Part shown: piece after piece, positions 44,731 through 54,319 of the stretch | Numbering within the stretch: the first letter of the stretch is position 1 | Layout: each line of letters begins with the position of its first letter | Assembly (NCBI GenBank): GCA_963921195.1 | Contig: OY992536.1 | Location: 179,126,995-179,190,994 of the forward strand | Direction: 5' to 3' | DNA: 64,000 bases | Source of the DNA: Pegoplata infirma | Lineage: Eukaryota > Arthropoda > Insecta > Diptera > Anthomyiidae | Notes under the pieces: model-generated | Databases searched by the model: none | What the model saw: the letters and a program-made list of their open reading frames with translations, nothing else | What the model was told of the DNA's origin: nothing | Translations under genes and position numbers: made by a program

Positions 44731-44820
44731 AGACTCCCTGGATGGTATCATAGTGGTAAAGTGGCGCTCAAAGAGGCTCAAAGAGGGAGCACAGTCCACA
44801 TTTTGTTGTATTGTTATCTT

Positions 44821-45590
44821 TCAGGTATCCCAGAGTGCAAGGTGAAGAAGCCAGAACCTTGCGCAGCCTGGATGCCTCAGAAACGTCTTTTTTCTCCTCA
44901 GATTTCTAGAGACTGTCTCAACCGAGGCACGCTCCCTCAGTAAAAACTCAATGTAGCGATGATCTGAGAAAGAATGGTCTTCCAAAACTCTCCAGTCATC
45001 AATTCTATCAGACAATGTATCTGATACAAGTCTAACGTCAAGAACCTCTTGCCGCGTACTTGTAACGAAAGTTGGTTCACTACCCTTGTTACAAATATAC
45101 AGGTTAGTGCTTAACAAAAACTCCAAAAGTGATTCGCCTCTATCATTTGTGTCTGTACTTCCCCATATCAAATGATGTGCATTAGCATCACAGCGCACTA
45201 GTAACTGGTGTCCCCTAGCTTCAGACTCCCGAATCAGACCGCCAACCTTCTCCGGGGGTATTGGCCCCGGATTAGGAAAATACGCAGAGGCGAGCCAAAT
45301 AGACTTCCCATGAAGCTCTAAGCTAGCCGCTGTAACATCCATATCACTAAAAGTTGATAAAAAGAATATATTTAAGCCATTTTTCGCCAAGATGCAGGCT
45401 CTTGGTGAGCCCTCACCTTTGGCAACCATCAACTTAAACCCAGGGGTCTTCAATCCGCAAACCCTGCCACCCCGCACACAGGGCTCTTGGATAAAAACCC
45501 AAGTCAACTGCTCCTGTCGTCAGGCGCAGCAAGAGTGCAACTGAGGCTGCCTTACAGTGATGGAGGTTTATTTGTAGGAACCGCAACATC
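44821..45590 (-). pseudogene. LINE ORF2 N-terminus: APE-type endonuclease
   Basis: It starts in the frame reading INLHHCKAASVALLLRLTTG (about 45590-45520), then shifts frame into FIQEPCVRGGRVCGLKTPG. Catalytic landmarks of the AP-endonuclease fold are visible: Glu in IQEP, Asp/Asn in VRCDANAHHLIWGSTD and the SDH triad end in FSDHRYIEF. In LINEs this domain nicks the target. The frame stops at LALWDT just where the RT should begin. A 228-codon stretch has no ATG start, as expected for an internal fragment. Confidence 0.85.
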
Positions 45591-46906
45591 TTGTTTTATT
45601 TCCACCATCCTTTCCACCACCGTGTTATTGGCTTCATCCTCCGTGTTATCAAAGAGGTCGCATTCGTCCCCAGATTCGGTTTCGAATAAGCCAGATGTGT
45701 GTCCCATCTGTTCTGAATCGGAGGCAACAGAACTCTCCGAATTCCTCACTGCATGGGCCTCGTCCTGAATGTCACCCATCGTGGCATCAGCTTTATCCTC
45801 CGTGCCATCACAGAGGTCGCATTCGTTACCAGATTCGGTTTCGAAAATGCCAGATGCATCTCCCATCAGCCTAGAATCGGTCAGCTGAATATCAACCTTT
45901 TCCAGATTCTCCTCCCCAGCCGACTCTGACACTGGCTTGTTTGCGTCCAAAATAGTCTTCTGGTCGCCCTTGTAGATATTGACTCTTATATGAAAAAAGC
46001 CAAATCTAATAATGCCGTCAGTCCTGGCTAAAAGCGGAGCGAATCCTCATTAACCAAGACCACTGCTTGACGACGAGCGCCCTCCATCTCACCCAATCTG
46101 GCAATTTGCCAATTCTGAGTTGGAAGGTCAGGATTGCAGACTTTTATCATCTTTAGAATCACCGCAGTGTCACTTGTAGCCATTGGAATCCATGCATGAG
46201 CTCTGGGTTGCGAGGGGATATCATGTTTTTCCACAACGTCCAGTCTGGCTCCAGGCCATAACTCTCCCACTTGGCTAATGGCAACCTTAAGCACGGCTGC
46301 GGATCTTTCGTTCCCAAAAGCAACGAGTTTTACTCGCCCCTGATACCAACATGCGTTGACAGTAGTAGGGAGAAAATCAGGCATACTCTCAAGGAGCCTA
46401 AAGTAGATTTCATTTAGTTTAGTTTCAACTAAACTCCACTTGTTCCTTGGAATACTACAATCCCCATTTTGCCTGTTTATCACAGCCCTAACGAAGTTAC
46501 CTTTCACCACTTCACTGAAAGACTGAGTCCAGACGTTACCGGTCACCTTAGATCTCTTAAGTAAGGGTTTCTCGTCGGGCGAGCGCAACCTTTTACCTTT
46601 TACCGAAAGTTTGTTCTGTTCTTCAATGACTCCTTTCGTCCATGATAGCGACGCCCTCTCGCGTTCGGAGAGCTTCGTTCCATCGAGTTGGCTTAGTCTG
46701 TTAATTATTTTCAAACAAAGCCTTCTCTGGTTGTGCCTGACCTTTGATGGCTTAAGTTTCTTTTTCTTTTTACCACCAATATTAGGCAGAGCACCCCTAC
46801 CAGAATCAAGGCCGGACCTTAATGTCGCAGCCCTAAGACCAGTGCTAGGATCAGCACCAGTCGGTGAGGCAGAGCATCGAATTAAATCGGTATCATTTGT
46901 GTCCAT
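45552..46906 (-). pseudogene. LINE ORF1 (gag-like), one frameshift
   Basis: First part, 46906-46028: 292 codons starting MDTNDTDLIRCSA, with a basic GGKKKKKLKPSK stretch, then a conserved region containing WSLVETKLNEIYF and ACWYQGRVKLVAFGNE. A frame change near 46030 joins it to LARTDGIIRFGFFHIRVN and then the acidic tail 45950-45552. The tail contains a duplicated block: MGDASGIFETESGNECDLCD and MGHTSGLFETESGDECDLFD, about 41 residues apart. LINE ORF1 proteins bind their own RNA. No CCHC knuckle is seen. Ends at TAA 45552, overlapping ORF2. Confidence 0.8.
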
Positions 46907-46935
46907 ATTTTCATTTTCCTTTATGTGGTAATGAA

Positions 46936-47916
46936 AATATCACAAAAATACCTATTAGGAACAAACCTATTACGAACAATTTCAGTAATTATATTAATAC
47001 CACGGAGTTAAATTAAAACACGTAAAGTTCTGAAATTAAATAAATGGGTTTCCAAAATTTCAGAAATTTTGGGTTACTGAAGAAATAATTAAAAAAAAAT
47101 CAAAAATGCAAAAAGTACTCAATTTTACCATGCTTTACCTCGCCTATCTCGCCCATTTTTCCGGAAAACTAAAACTCATTTCCATTTATTATAAACATAT
47201 AGGGAAATATGCGCTGTGAGCTTAATTTTGATTTAAAAATATATTTTCTTATCGTGGTAGGTTTGAAATAAAATGCTCTTTATGGAGGTCTATGACAACG
47301 ATGCAAATTTTCTACATTTTTATTAAAAAGGACTTTGTAGTTTGCAGATATTTTTTTTTTGTTGTACCGACTGACTTTACCCGAACTGTTATCAATACTA
47401 CATAAATTCTTAAAATTAAAATAAAATCTCGTCTTTTGATTTTATTTAGTTTTTTAGAAAGAAGCCTTAATTTCTTTCATGCCTAATGTCTATTGCCATT
47501 TTCCGACCACAATGTGGGCAATGTTTTTCTCCATTCGGTTCAATTAATAAGAGCCATTACCAGAAATCTAAAAAAAATTATCCAAACTATTAATAAAATT
47601 CTGTTTTCAAACATATTCCTTTAAAAAACTTTTATTTGTATTTCCCAGATTTTTCTTTTTTGTTGTTATATTATTTATTGGCAACTAATATAGTTAAACT
47701 ACCATGTTTATGTGGAAACAGACTGACATATAAAACTATACAAAATGTACTAAATCGATCTTTTACTTTTTTTTTAATAGTTGTTACAGAAACACTATGG
47801 GACAGAAAAATACAAAATAAATGTACCAGAAGAATTTTGCTGAGCTGGCAGTAGCTTTTGGAAAGAAATCCCAAGTCTGGGATGTCCCTAAGGCGATGTC
47901 ACAGTTTCGAGCCATA
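46936..47916. other. Spacer, possibly LINE 5' UTR then unidentified DNA
   Basis: No repeat partner found. 47780-47900 is slightly GC-richer and faintly resembles an RT thumb frame, which I do not consider reliable. Confidence 0.3.
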
Positions 47917-48812
47917 CACTGAAAGAATTATTGTTTATAATATCTAGGAACAAATTCCATAAAACCAAATTCATAGAATCTATGAAACAATTCATTGGCT
48001 GAATGAATATTCATTAGTATTGTGAAATATTTCAAAGATTTTGTTAGATTCATAGAAAAAAATCATAAAATTAATAAATGTCATTCATAGAAAAAAAAAT
48101 GTCATGAATATGCCTTTTTTTTAATAATTTAAATAATAGCCCTGTTTTCGCATAACCGTATACATGTTAACATTAACCGACTAACCGAAAACGCATCCAC
48201 GTTTAACAAAATTTACTTGGCATCACTTCTGTGAAAAAGGTTTGTGTATTTGCTATTAACAAAGAAAAAGGTTTGTGTCTTCGACATTTCAATAAAAATG
48301 TGAACTTGTCATCACTTTTTATCGACGCTTCATTTTAGCGCCGATAATTATACAAGTTAAAAATAAGCGTGCATAATTTAAAATTTGTCTGTGTAAGCGT
48401 ATATACGGTAATGCGAAAACAGGGCTAATGTTACAATAACTGAAATAGTTAAATAAATATATTAAAAAAAAAAAAAACATAAAAAAATCATTGCAGCCCT
48501 GGACGGGTTTCGAACCCAAGACCTACCGGCTGTGGCAGTTGTTGTCGACGCCTTAGCAATCAGCGCTACCAAAGGAGGAAAATCTCGCCAACTAACACTA
48601 AATATAACAACCTAACACTAAATTTTATAACATTCTTAGTTAGTTTATAATAAAATTGTTTTTCATAGCCTATGAATTTTCTCATAGGTTTCTGGTGTCT
48701 ATGAATTTGTTTCATAGATTCTATGAAGGACATCATTGGCTGAATTCTAATGATTTTTTCATAGAATCAATGTACGTTTTCATAGCCGTAATGAACAATT
48801 TTTTTTTCAGTG
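47917..48812. mobile_element. CACTGAAAG TIR element with CATAGATTCTATGAA motifs and tRNA-like segment
   Basis: Ends CACTGAAAGAATTATTG and AACAATTTTTTTTTCAGTG are flanked by TA (47915-47916, 48813-48814). TTCATAGATTCTATGAA-type palindromes are concentrated at both ends. The middle contains a tRNA-like block at 48497-48575. Non-coding. Confidence 0.75.
48497..48575 (-). other. tRNA-like sequence inside MITE
   Basis: On the minus strand: TTTGGTAGCGCTGATTGCTA (A-box-like), then about 35 bases, then GGTTCGAAACC, a perfect RNA polymerase III B-box, within GGGTTCGAAACCC, a 5-bp T-stem. The CCTTTGG and CCAGGG flanks do not make a proper acceptor stem. Confidence 0.55.
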
Positions 48813-48814
48813 TA

Positions 48815-49490
48815 GTTGGCAACACTGAAAAAGCTCTACCTCAACCCAATTTTATCAAATTCTTTAAAAAAAAAACACAAGTCTATTATCAACATTTCGT
48901 TCCTCCTAACCCATAGTTATACATCACAGAACTAAAAACATAGTATGTCCTTGTCCTCAGATTTGTTGCTACAGAAAACATATTGCGAAATTCAACCATA
49001 AAAGTAAAGTGAAAAAAACACAATTAAATGACAATAACATAAAATAAAAGTATGTCTTACTTCCACTTACAATCACCAGTAACAAGTTCGATGTCTCAAA
49101 GTTGGCAGCTTTCCCACTTATAAATTTTTAGAAAAGAAACTGTCAATAAAAAAATTGTTCAAACAAAATAGAAAAAGTCGAAGAAGAAGAAGAAATAAAA
49201 TGAAAATACAGCAACACTGCTGAAAGCTGGTGAAAAATAAATTGGGCCGCTTGTACAAGCAGCAAAATAAAGTAAATAAATTTTCTTATTTAGTTTAACA
49301 ATTCATTTATAACATTTTGAGTTACAGAAACTTATCACTCAAATGCTACATTTTATATTGAAGGCTTATCGACTTGTAAACGAGTAATACATATAATGTA
49401 TAGAGATAACCCAGCAAAAAAACTAAATACAATTTTTTTCAAAATATATTTTGATCTGCTAAATAATTTTTGTTTGTAGGGAACCACTAA
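48815..49490. other. AT-rich spacer
   Basis: A GAAGAAGAAGAAG stretch lies near 49180 and CCCAGCAAAAAAACT near 49410 looks like one end of the CCCAGC family, but without a partner. No gene seen. Confidence 0.35.
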
Positions 49491-50580
49491 CAAGGGAAAT
49501 CTCCCTGGTGTCACCATCCGATCTTTATGAAATTTAGATATATTGTTAAAAACGAAAATTAATTCGACACATATTTTTTTTAGCGGCCCAAACTCATTTT
49601 TAGGGGGGTCGATATGTACGGTGGGAAATTGACCTTTTTCAGTTTTTTTACGATTTACGCCTATTTAAACTAGTGCCCCCCATTTCCCGGTTCTCGGTAT
49701 TCCCGGGAATACCGGTATTCCCGGTTCTGGTACCGGTTTCCCGGTTCTGGATATATTCCCGGGAATACCGGTATTCCCGGTTCTGATGCTGGTACCGGTT
49801 CTCAAAAAATAAAAAAATACTATACCATAAAATATTGAAATAACACCATTTAATCAGTATTTCAGAAATATTTAGTTGTGTTTGTAAAATTATTAAAAAA
49901 TTGTGTAACTATATTTATCTTAAATTTATAAAAAAAAATGGAAATGGTGTTTTCAATATTTTTGTATTTTTTTTTGGTAAAAACGAAGAAAAAGTTTTAA
50001 TTCTTCACGATTTTACAAAATATACATACCGGTAGTCCCGGGAATACCGTCAGAACCGGAACCGGGAATACCGGTATTCCCGGGAATACCGGGAATAATT
50101 CAAGAACCGGGAAACCGGTACCATTTCCCGGGAATACCGAGAACCGGGAATACCGGTATTCCCGGTACTACGGTACTGACCGTAGGCACTAATTTAAACA
50201 AAATTAATGTAGGCATGTGTGGTATCAGATTAAAGGTATTAAAAATACCTATCTCGTGGTGCTAACAGAGGGCCAAAGAATTTAATATTTTTCGACTTAT
50301 TAACAAAAATGTCCTAAAATTTTGGTATTTTACTCAATATGACGAAAAGTTGTGCATTTTTGGAAAAGTTCTTAGCACACGTAGATAGGGTTTCCAAAGA
50401 CCTTTCATTTAGTATGTAATATGACTAGGTTTCTTTGCATAACATAGGAGATAAACGAAAAAAACTGAAAAATGGCCTTGTCGTCCCCCCTCCTTTTTAC
50501 CTCCTAAATATGAATTTGGTCCGCTAAAAAAAAACTACGTGTCCCTTTATTTTTCTGCTCTACTAGGGAGACTTCCCTTG
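49491..50580. mobile_element. CAAGGGAARTCTCCC TIR element, interrupted by hAT-like element
   Basis: Ends CAAGGGAAATCTCCCT and AGGGAGACTTCCCTTG are inverted repeats. Arms also share AGCGG(A)CCAAA and TATGTACG-like phrases over about 180 bp. Family partners are at 1969, 3058, 33895 and 36952. A later insertion sits at 49671-50191. Confidence 0.75.
49671..50191. mobile_element. hAT-like element filled with CCGGTATTCCCGGGAATA
   Basis: The ends TAGTGCC and GGCACTA carry a perfect 8-bp duplication ATTTAAAC (49663-49670 and 50192-50199). Both ends hold clusters of GGGAATACCGGTATTCCC palindromes, and the middle (about 49815-50020) is AT-rich. Eight-bp duplication and a TAG start point to hAT. The GC-rich palindromes are plausible binding sites for a transposase encoded elsewhere (inference). 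Confidence 0.85.
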
Positions 50581-50599
50581 TAAGTTGTTCAAGATTTTG

Positions 50600-51241
50600 A
50601 AAAAAAACCCCTTGATTCTGCTCAATTTGTAATCCTTAGGGATGTCATTTCTATGCAAATGCATGTTTTTTGTCGGTAGTCTAAAAACGATATCGACCAA
50701 TTACACTGTCCGAGAAAAAAAAATGTTTTCAACAAAATTTTGTGTCTGCAATGTATCGTTTTCTAAAATTTTTCATAAATTAATAGAAAAATAAAAAATT
50801 TTCGCGAAAAAAAATATCGCGAAAATTTTTTTTTTGTATATTCAATAGAGTTTGATAAAAATTCATAAATTGTCTAAATAATATAAAAAATATTTTTTTT
50901 ACTTAAAAATAAAAAATAAAAAAAATTAATCGCGAATATCGCTAATACATATGCTAACTGTGAAAAAAACTGATATTACAATGGGATTTAGTGTACATGA
51001 ACTAGCTTTACCAGATGGATGTTGTAATTTCAAATCAAACTAAAAATATTTGTATGAACCCAATTATTTCAAGAAAATAACAATTTTTCGCGACCAAAAA
51101 ATTTTTTTCGCGAAAAATAATTTACGGTATTATGGTTTGTGATGCTAGTTTAACAGACTTGAATGGGTTTAAATTTAAAAATGATCGCAAAAGTTTAAAA
51201 ATATCGCTTTTATTGTACTTGAGCATTAAAATTTTAAACCG
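50600..51241. repeat. TATCGCGAAAA-rich block
   Basis: CGCGAAAA, TATCGCGAAAA and TTTTTCGCG recur in both orientations (50790-50840, 50930, 51080-51115). ATATCGCTAATAC and TTTAGTGTACATGAACTAGC at 50935-51010 are relatives of the sequence at 51245-51310. Probably a degraded motif-filled element; ends were not found. Confidence 0.45.
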
Positions 51242-51846
51242 CGAATATCGCTAATACGAGCGCTAACTTCGATAAACAGCTAGCACCATTGAATTTAGCG
51301 TACTCGAATTAACTTTACCAGTAGGGTGCCCAGTTAAAAAAAAAGTGTCAAATTCGAGCACAGTGTTATCTTTCCAAATCAGGAAATTTGCGTAAAAATG
51401 GCATCGATTTGTTTTTTCATATTATTGCATATTTAAATGAAAATGTATATTTTGCATATTTAGGTTTTAAATGCATATTTTATGCATATTTTCAACTTCT
51501 AAGCGCATTTTTTGGCATATATTAGCAAAAACCCAAATGAAATATAGCGAATACGAGCGCTAACTTCGAAAAACGGCTATCACTATTGAATTTAGCGTAC
51601 TCGAATTAACTTAACCAGTAGGGTGCCCAGATTGTTAAAAAAAAGTGTCAAATTCGAGCACAGTTTTATCTTTCCGAATCAGGAAATTTATGTAAAAATG
51701 GCATCGATTTGTTTTTTCATATTATTGCATATTTTAATGAAATGCATATTTTTGCATATTTGGTTTTTAAATGCATATTTTATGCATATTTTCAACTTCT
51801 AAGCACATTTATTGGCATATATTAGCAAAAACACAAATGAAATATA
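51242..51846 (+). repeat. 297-bp tandem duplication
   Basis: GAGCGCTAACTTCGA at 51258 and 51555 marks two copies of about 297 bp. Each includes TAGGGTGCCCAG, CAAATTCGAGCACAGT and a GCATATTTTATGCATATTTT-rich half. The two differ by scattered substitutions and small indels. Confidence 0.8.
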
Positions 51847-52149
51847 TTTGTAACAAACTCTATTTGAAATTTTATACATAAATTTGTTTTACATAAAGTT
51901 TAGAATGCCATTGAATTATTATTTGCTTTTTAAGAAGATTTTCGTATGAAAATAAGATTTTTATTGCACACATTTTATTTTTAAGAGCATATTTTAAAGT
52001 TTTTTGTGCATATTTTGAATTTTTTAGCCCATATTTTTGATTTTTTAGTGCATGAAAATCTCATCCCTGGTAATCACATTTCAAATATTCAAAATTTTAA
52101 CAGGCATACATCAAATAAAAACTATTTGAAAATAATACATCGATTTAGT
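51847..52149. other. Continuation of GCATATTT-rich element
   Basis: Further TGCATATTTT and TTTTTAGTGCATG motifs run to CTCATCCCTG at 52060-52071. CAGGGATGAG is a typical hAT-like end read in reverse, but a matching left end and duplication were not established. Confidence 0.4.
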
Positions 52150-52154
52150 CGGTT

Positions 52155-52305
52155 TTGTGATGCATTTTTTTAATTTGATCACCATTTATTAGGTACCACT
52201 AAGCACCATGCGTATGATTAATTAATATAAAGTTTATTAATAATACGCACCATGTACTTAATTTATTATGATAAAAATTAAAAAAAACATCACAAAATAG
52301 AATTA
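52155..52305. repeat. Short foldback, arms about 70 bp
   Basis: TTTTGTGATGCATTTTTTTA pairs with TAAAAAAAACATCACAAAA-like DNA on the right, and ACCATGCGTAT with ATACGCACCAT, around a minimal loop near 52235. Confidence 0.65.
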
Positions 52306-53063
52306 ATGGATATATTATTGTTGAATTTGTGATGACTTTTTTACTTTTATCATCCTTAATTCAGTATGCGGTACGTATTATTGAATTTAACTACATATTT
52401 ATTAATCATACCCATTTTAATAAAGTAACAAACATACAAATTTATTTCATCTATGATGAAAAAAACAGCCAAATAATTTTAATTCTTTTATTTCGCTGGG
52501 TTACAACTTGTGTAAATTTTGTTGTTAAAAAGAAAATGGACATCTATGAAGATTTAAGATCAATTTTAGAGAATGTGATTTATGGATTTAAAGAATTTAA
52601 AATAATATACAGTTTATAGTATCAAGAAATAAAGTTTTCTTTTTCCTTTTTGTTAATAAAACTTTCGTTTAAGCTGAATATCTAAACATAGTAACGACAA
52701 AAAGGACTATAATTTTTTCCTATAAAAGAAACTACATACATCAACAACAGTGAAGAAAAAAAAAGTATTAAAAAATATACATGAAAATAATATGTGTTCC
52801 GTCGGTTGTATTGTTCCTATACTTAGGACAATATAGTAGTTTCAACATTTTGTACATAGTACATATCAAGAACTTGCAACCGCTGAAGGTTTTATTAGCT
52901 ATTATGTGCAAATAACAGTAGTAACTTTAACTACAGTGAAACGCATATTAATACCGCACATAAGATAAGTTAGTATGCCAGCATAAAACCTAAGCAGCAA
53001 ATGAGGACTTCATTCTCGGAACTTCTCTTGGCTTCTAACAGCTGTCTTCAGATTCATACTCCT
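52306..53063. other. Mostly unique-looking DNA, no confirmed gene
   Basis: The 96-codon plus frame at 52329-52619 is AT-rich with no recognisable motif. 52780-53060 is of more even composition (AACCGCTGAAGGTTTTATTA, GGAACTTCTCTTGGCTTC) and could be host intergenic sequence. Confidence 0.35.
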
Positions 53064-54103
53064 GAGCCTGTCCCGAAAAATCAAATTTAAGGTAATAGTA
53101 AATAAAAAACGATGTTCTTTTAAGAGTTGATAATGTGAAAAATAATAAAAAAAAAATGGAGTTTGCAACCGATTGAAGTTCGCAATTGTAGTGTATTTTC
53201 CCGAATAAAAAAAAACTTTAATGATCTAATTTGATCTCAAAATTGGCTGTATCAAGTTGGATCAGATATTGATCTAATTGTATTATTTTAGATACACAAA
53301 TATAAAAAATGATACAATTAGATCCGAATTTTGGTCACATCCAATTAAATCCACTTGATCTTATTTTATATAAATTAATATAGATTGCTGTAATTATATA
53401 AAGTCAGATATATTTATGTATATTATTGTATAACCTCAGATAAGAAAATGGATCCGCAATAAATCTTAGATAAAATTAGATCTGAACATATAAAAAGTCA
53501 TATATAATTTAATATGATTGTATCAAATTATATATCATTATATCAAAACTTTTATACTAGGGTTGTCAAAAAAAAAAAAATTATTTTGGCTGCAATTGCT
53601 GTCGAAATTTGCAGAATGTGGAGTATATTAAGGGAAAAATATTTGCATGATGAAATTTAATCCACTTATTCAATTTTTGTTGCAAAAACTAGTAAAATAA
53701 ATATATTTTTTCGTCTTTTTTTTAACTTTTTTTTAAGAGGCTAAATGGTACTAAAAACCATGGGCGCTTGAAAGTAAAAAAAGTACCCATTTGATCTTGA
53801 TTGAGTAATTTCCGTTTCAATATTAAATATTAAGGTTCAATATTGCCAAAAAGTTCGACTTTTTTTCTTAAAATTCTCTAGTGGACCAAACTTATTTCAT
53901 GAAAACTTCTTAAATATTTTTCCCTTAATGTATTAAACATTCCGCGAATTTTGACACCAATAGCGGACAAAACAAAAAATATTTTTTTGACAGCCTCTAA
54001 ATTTTTTTGCATTATTTTTCCCATTATAAGCTCTGTAATACCCATAATTTTTTTGCTATTACAAAGCGAAATTCCAAACAGAGGCCATTTTCGGGACAGG
54101 CTA
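53064..54103. mobile_element. hAT-like element (AGCCTGTCCCG ends), 8-bp duplication
   Basis: Ends (G)AGCCTGTCCCGAAAA and TTTTCGGGACAGGCT(A) are flanked by ATACTCCT and ATACTCAT, a 7-of-8 duplication. Internal inverted pieces include AAGGGAAAAATATTTG near 53630 and AAATATTTTTCCCTT near 53915. A CCCGAAT element is nested at 53200-53562. The minus 77-codon frame at 53878-54111 overlaps the terminal repeat and is not a transposase. Confidence 0.7.
53200..53562. mobile_element. 363-bp CCCGAAT element (small member of the CCCGAGT family)
   Basis: Ends CCCGAATAAAAAAAAACTT and AAAACTTTTATACTAGGG, TT on both sides. The interior has GATCTAATTTGATCTCAAAA, CAATTAGATC and related motifs in both orientations, as in 37425-38730. 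Confidence 0.7.
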
Positions 54104-54319
54104 ATACTCATGTATGGACTATAGGGCGTTTCATCAAAAACTCTTTTTTGGATTTTTTAAAGCGAAATATGAATTCTTATGGCCTAAAAGATTTTTGAGA
54201 TTTTTTTCAGATTTTTGGAAGGTCGGGATCAACTCGCTCAAATCGGTTTTATCAAAAAAATTAGGTTATGAAACTTAATTTTTTGTATTTTTTTTTTATA
54301 AATCGGATATATTACCGAA

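Larger units (their letters stand above)
43770..46935 (-). mobile_element. LOA/I-like LINE, internally deleted (no reverse transcriptase)
   Basis: Minus-strand order: ORF1 (46906-45552, frameshifted), endonuclease (about 45570-44821), RNase H (about 44730-44242), C-terminal zinc motif (44139-43873), and a tail with CCTAACCTAACC near 43785. ORF1 and ORF2 overlap in different frames around 45552-45590, as in many two-ORF LINEs. The whole RT (normally several hundred residues) is missing between endonuclease and RNase H, so the copy cannot move by itself. GC content is clearly higher than its surroundings, so it is probably a relatively young arrival. Confidence 0.85.

Noticed and set aside
47780..47900. 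Possible RT thumb frame (TLWDRKIQNKCTRRILLSW)
   Set aside because: Only a faint resemblance, needs frameshifts, and no neighbouring LINE sequence in the right orientation.
52329..52619. 96-codon open frame
   Set aside because: AT-rich, no motif, no splice or promoter context.
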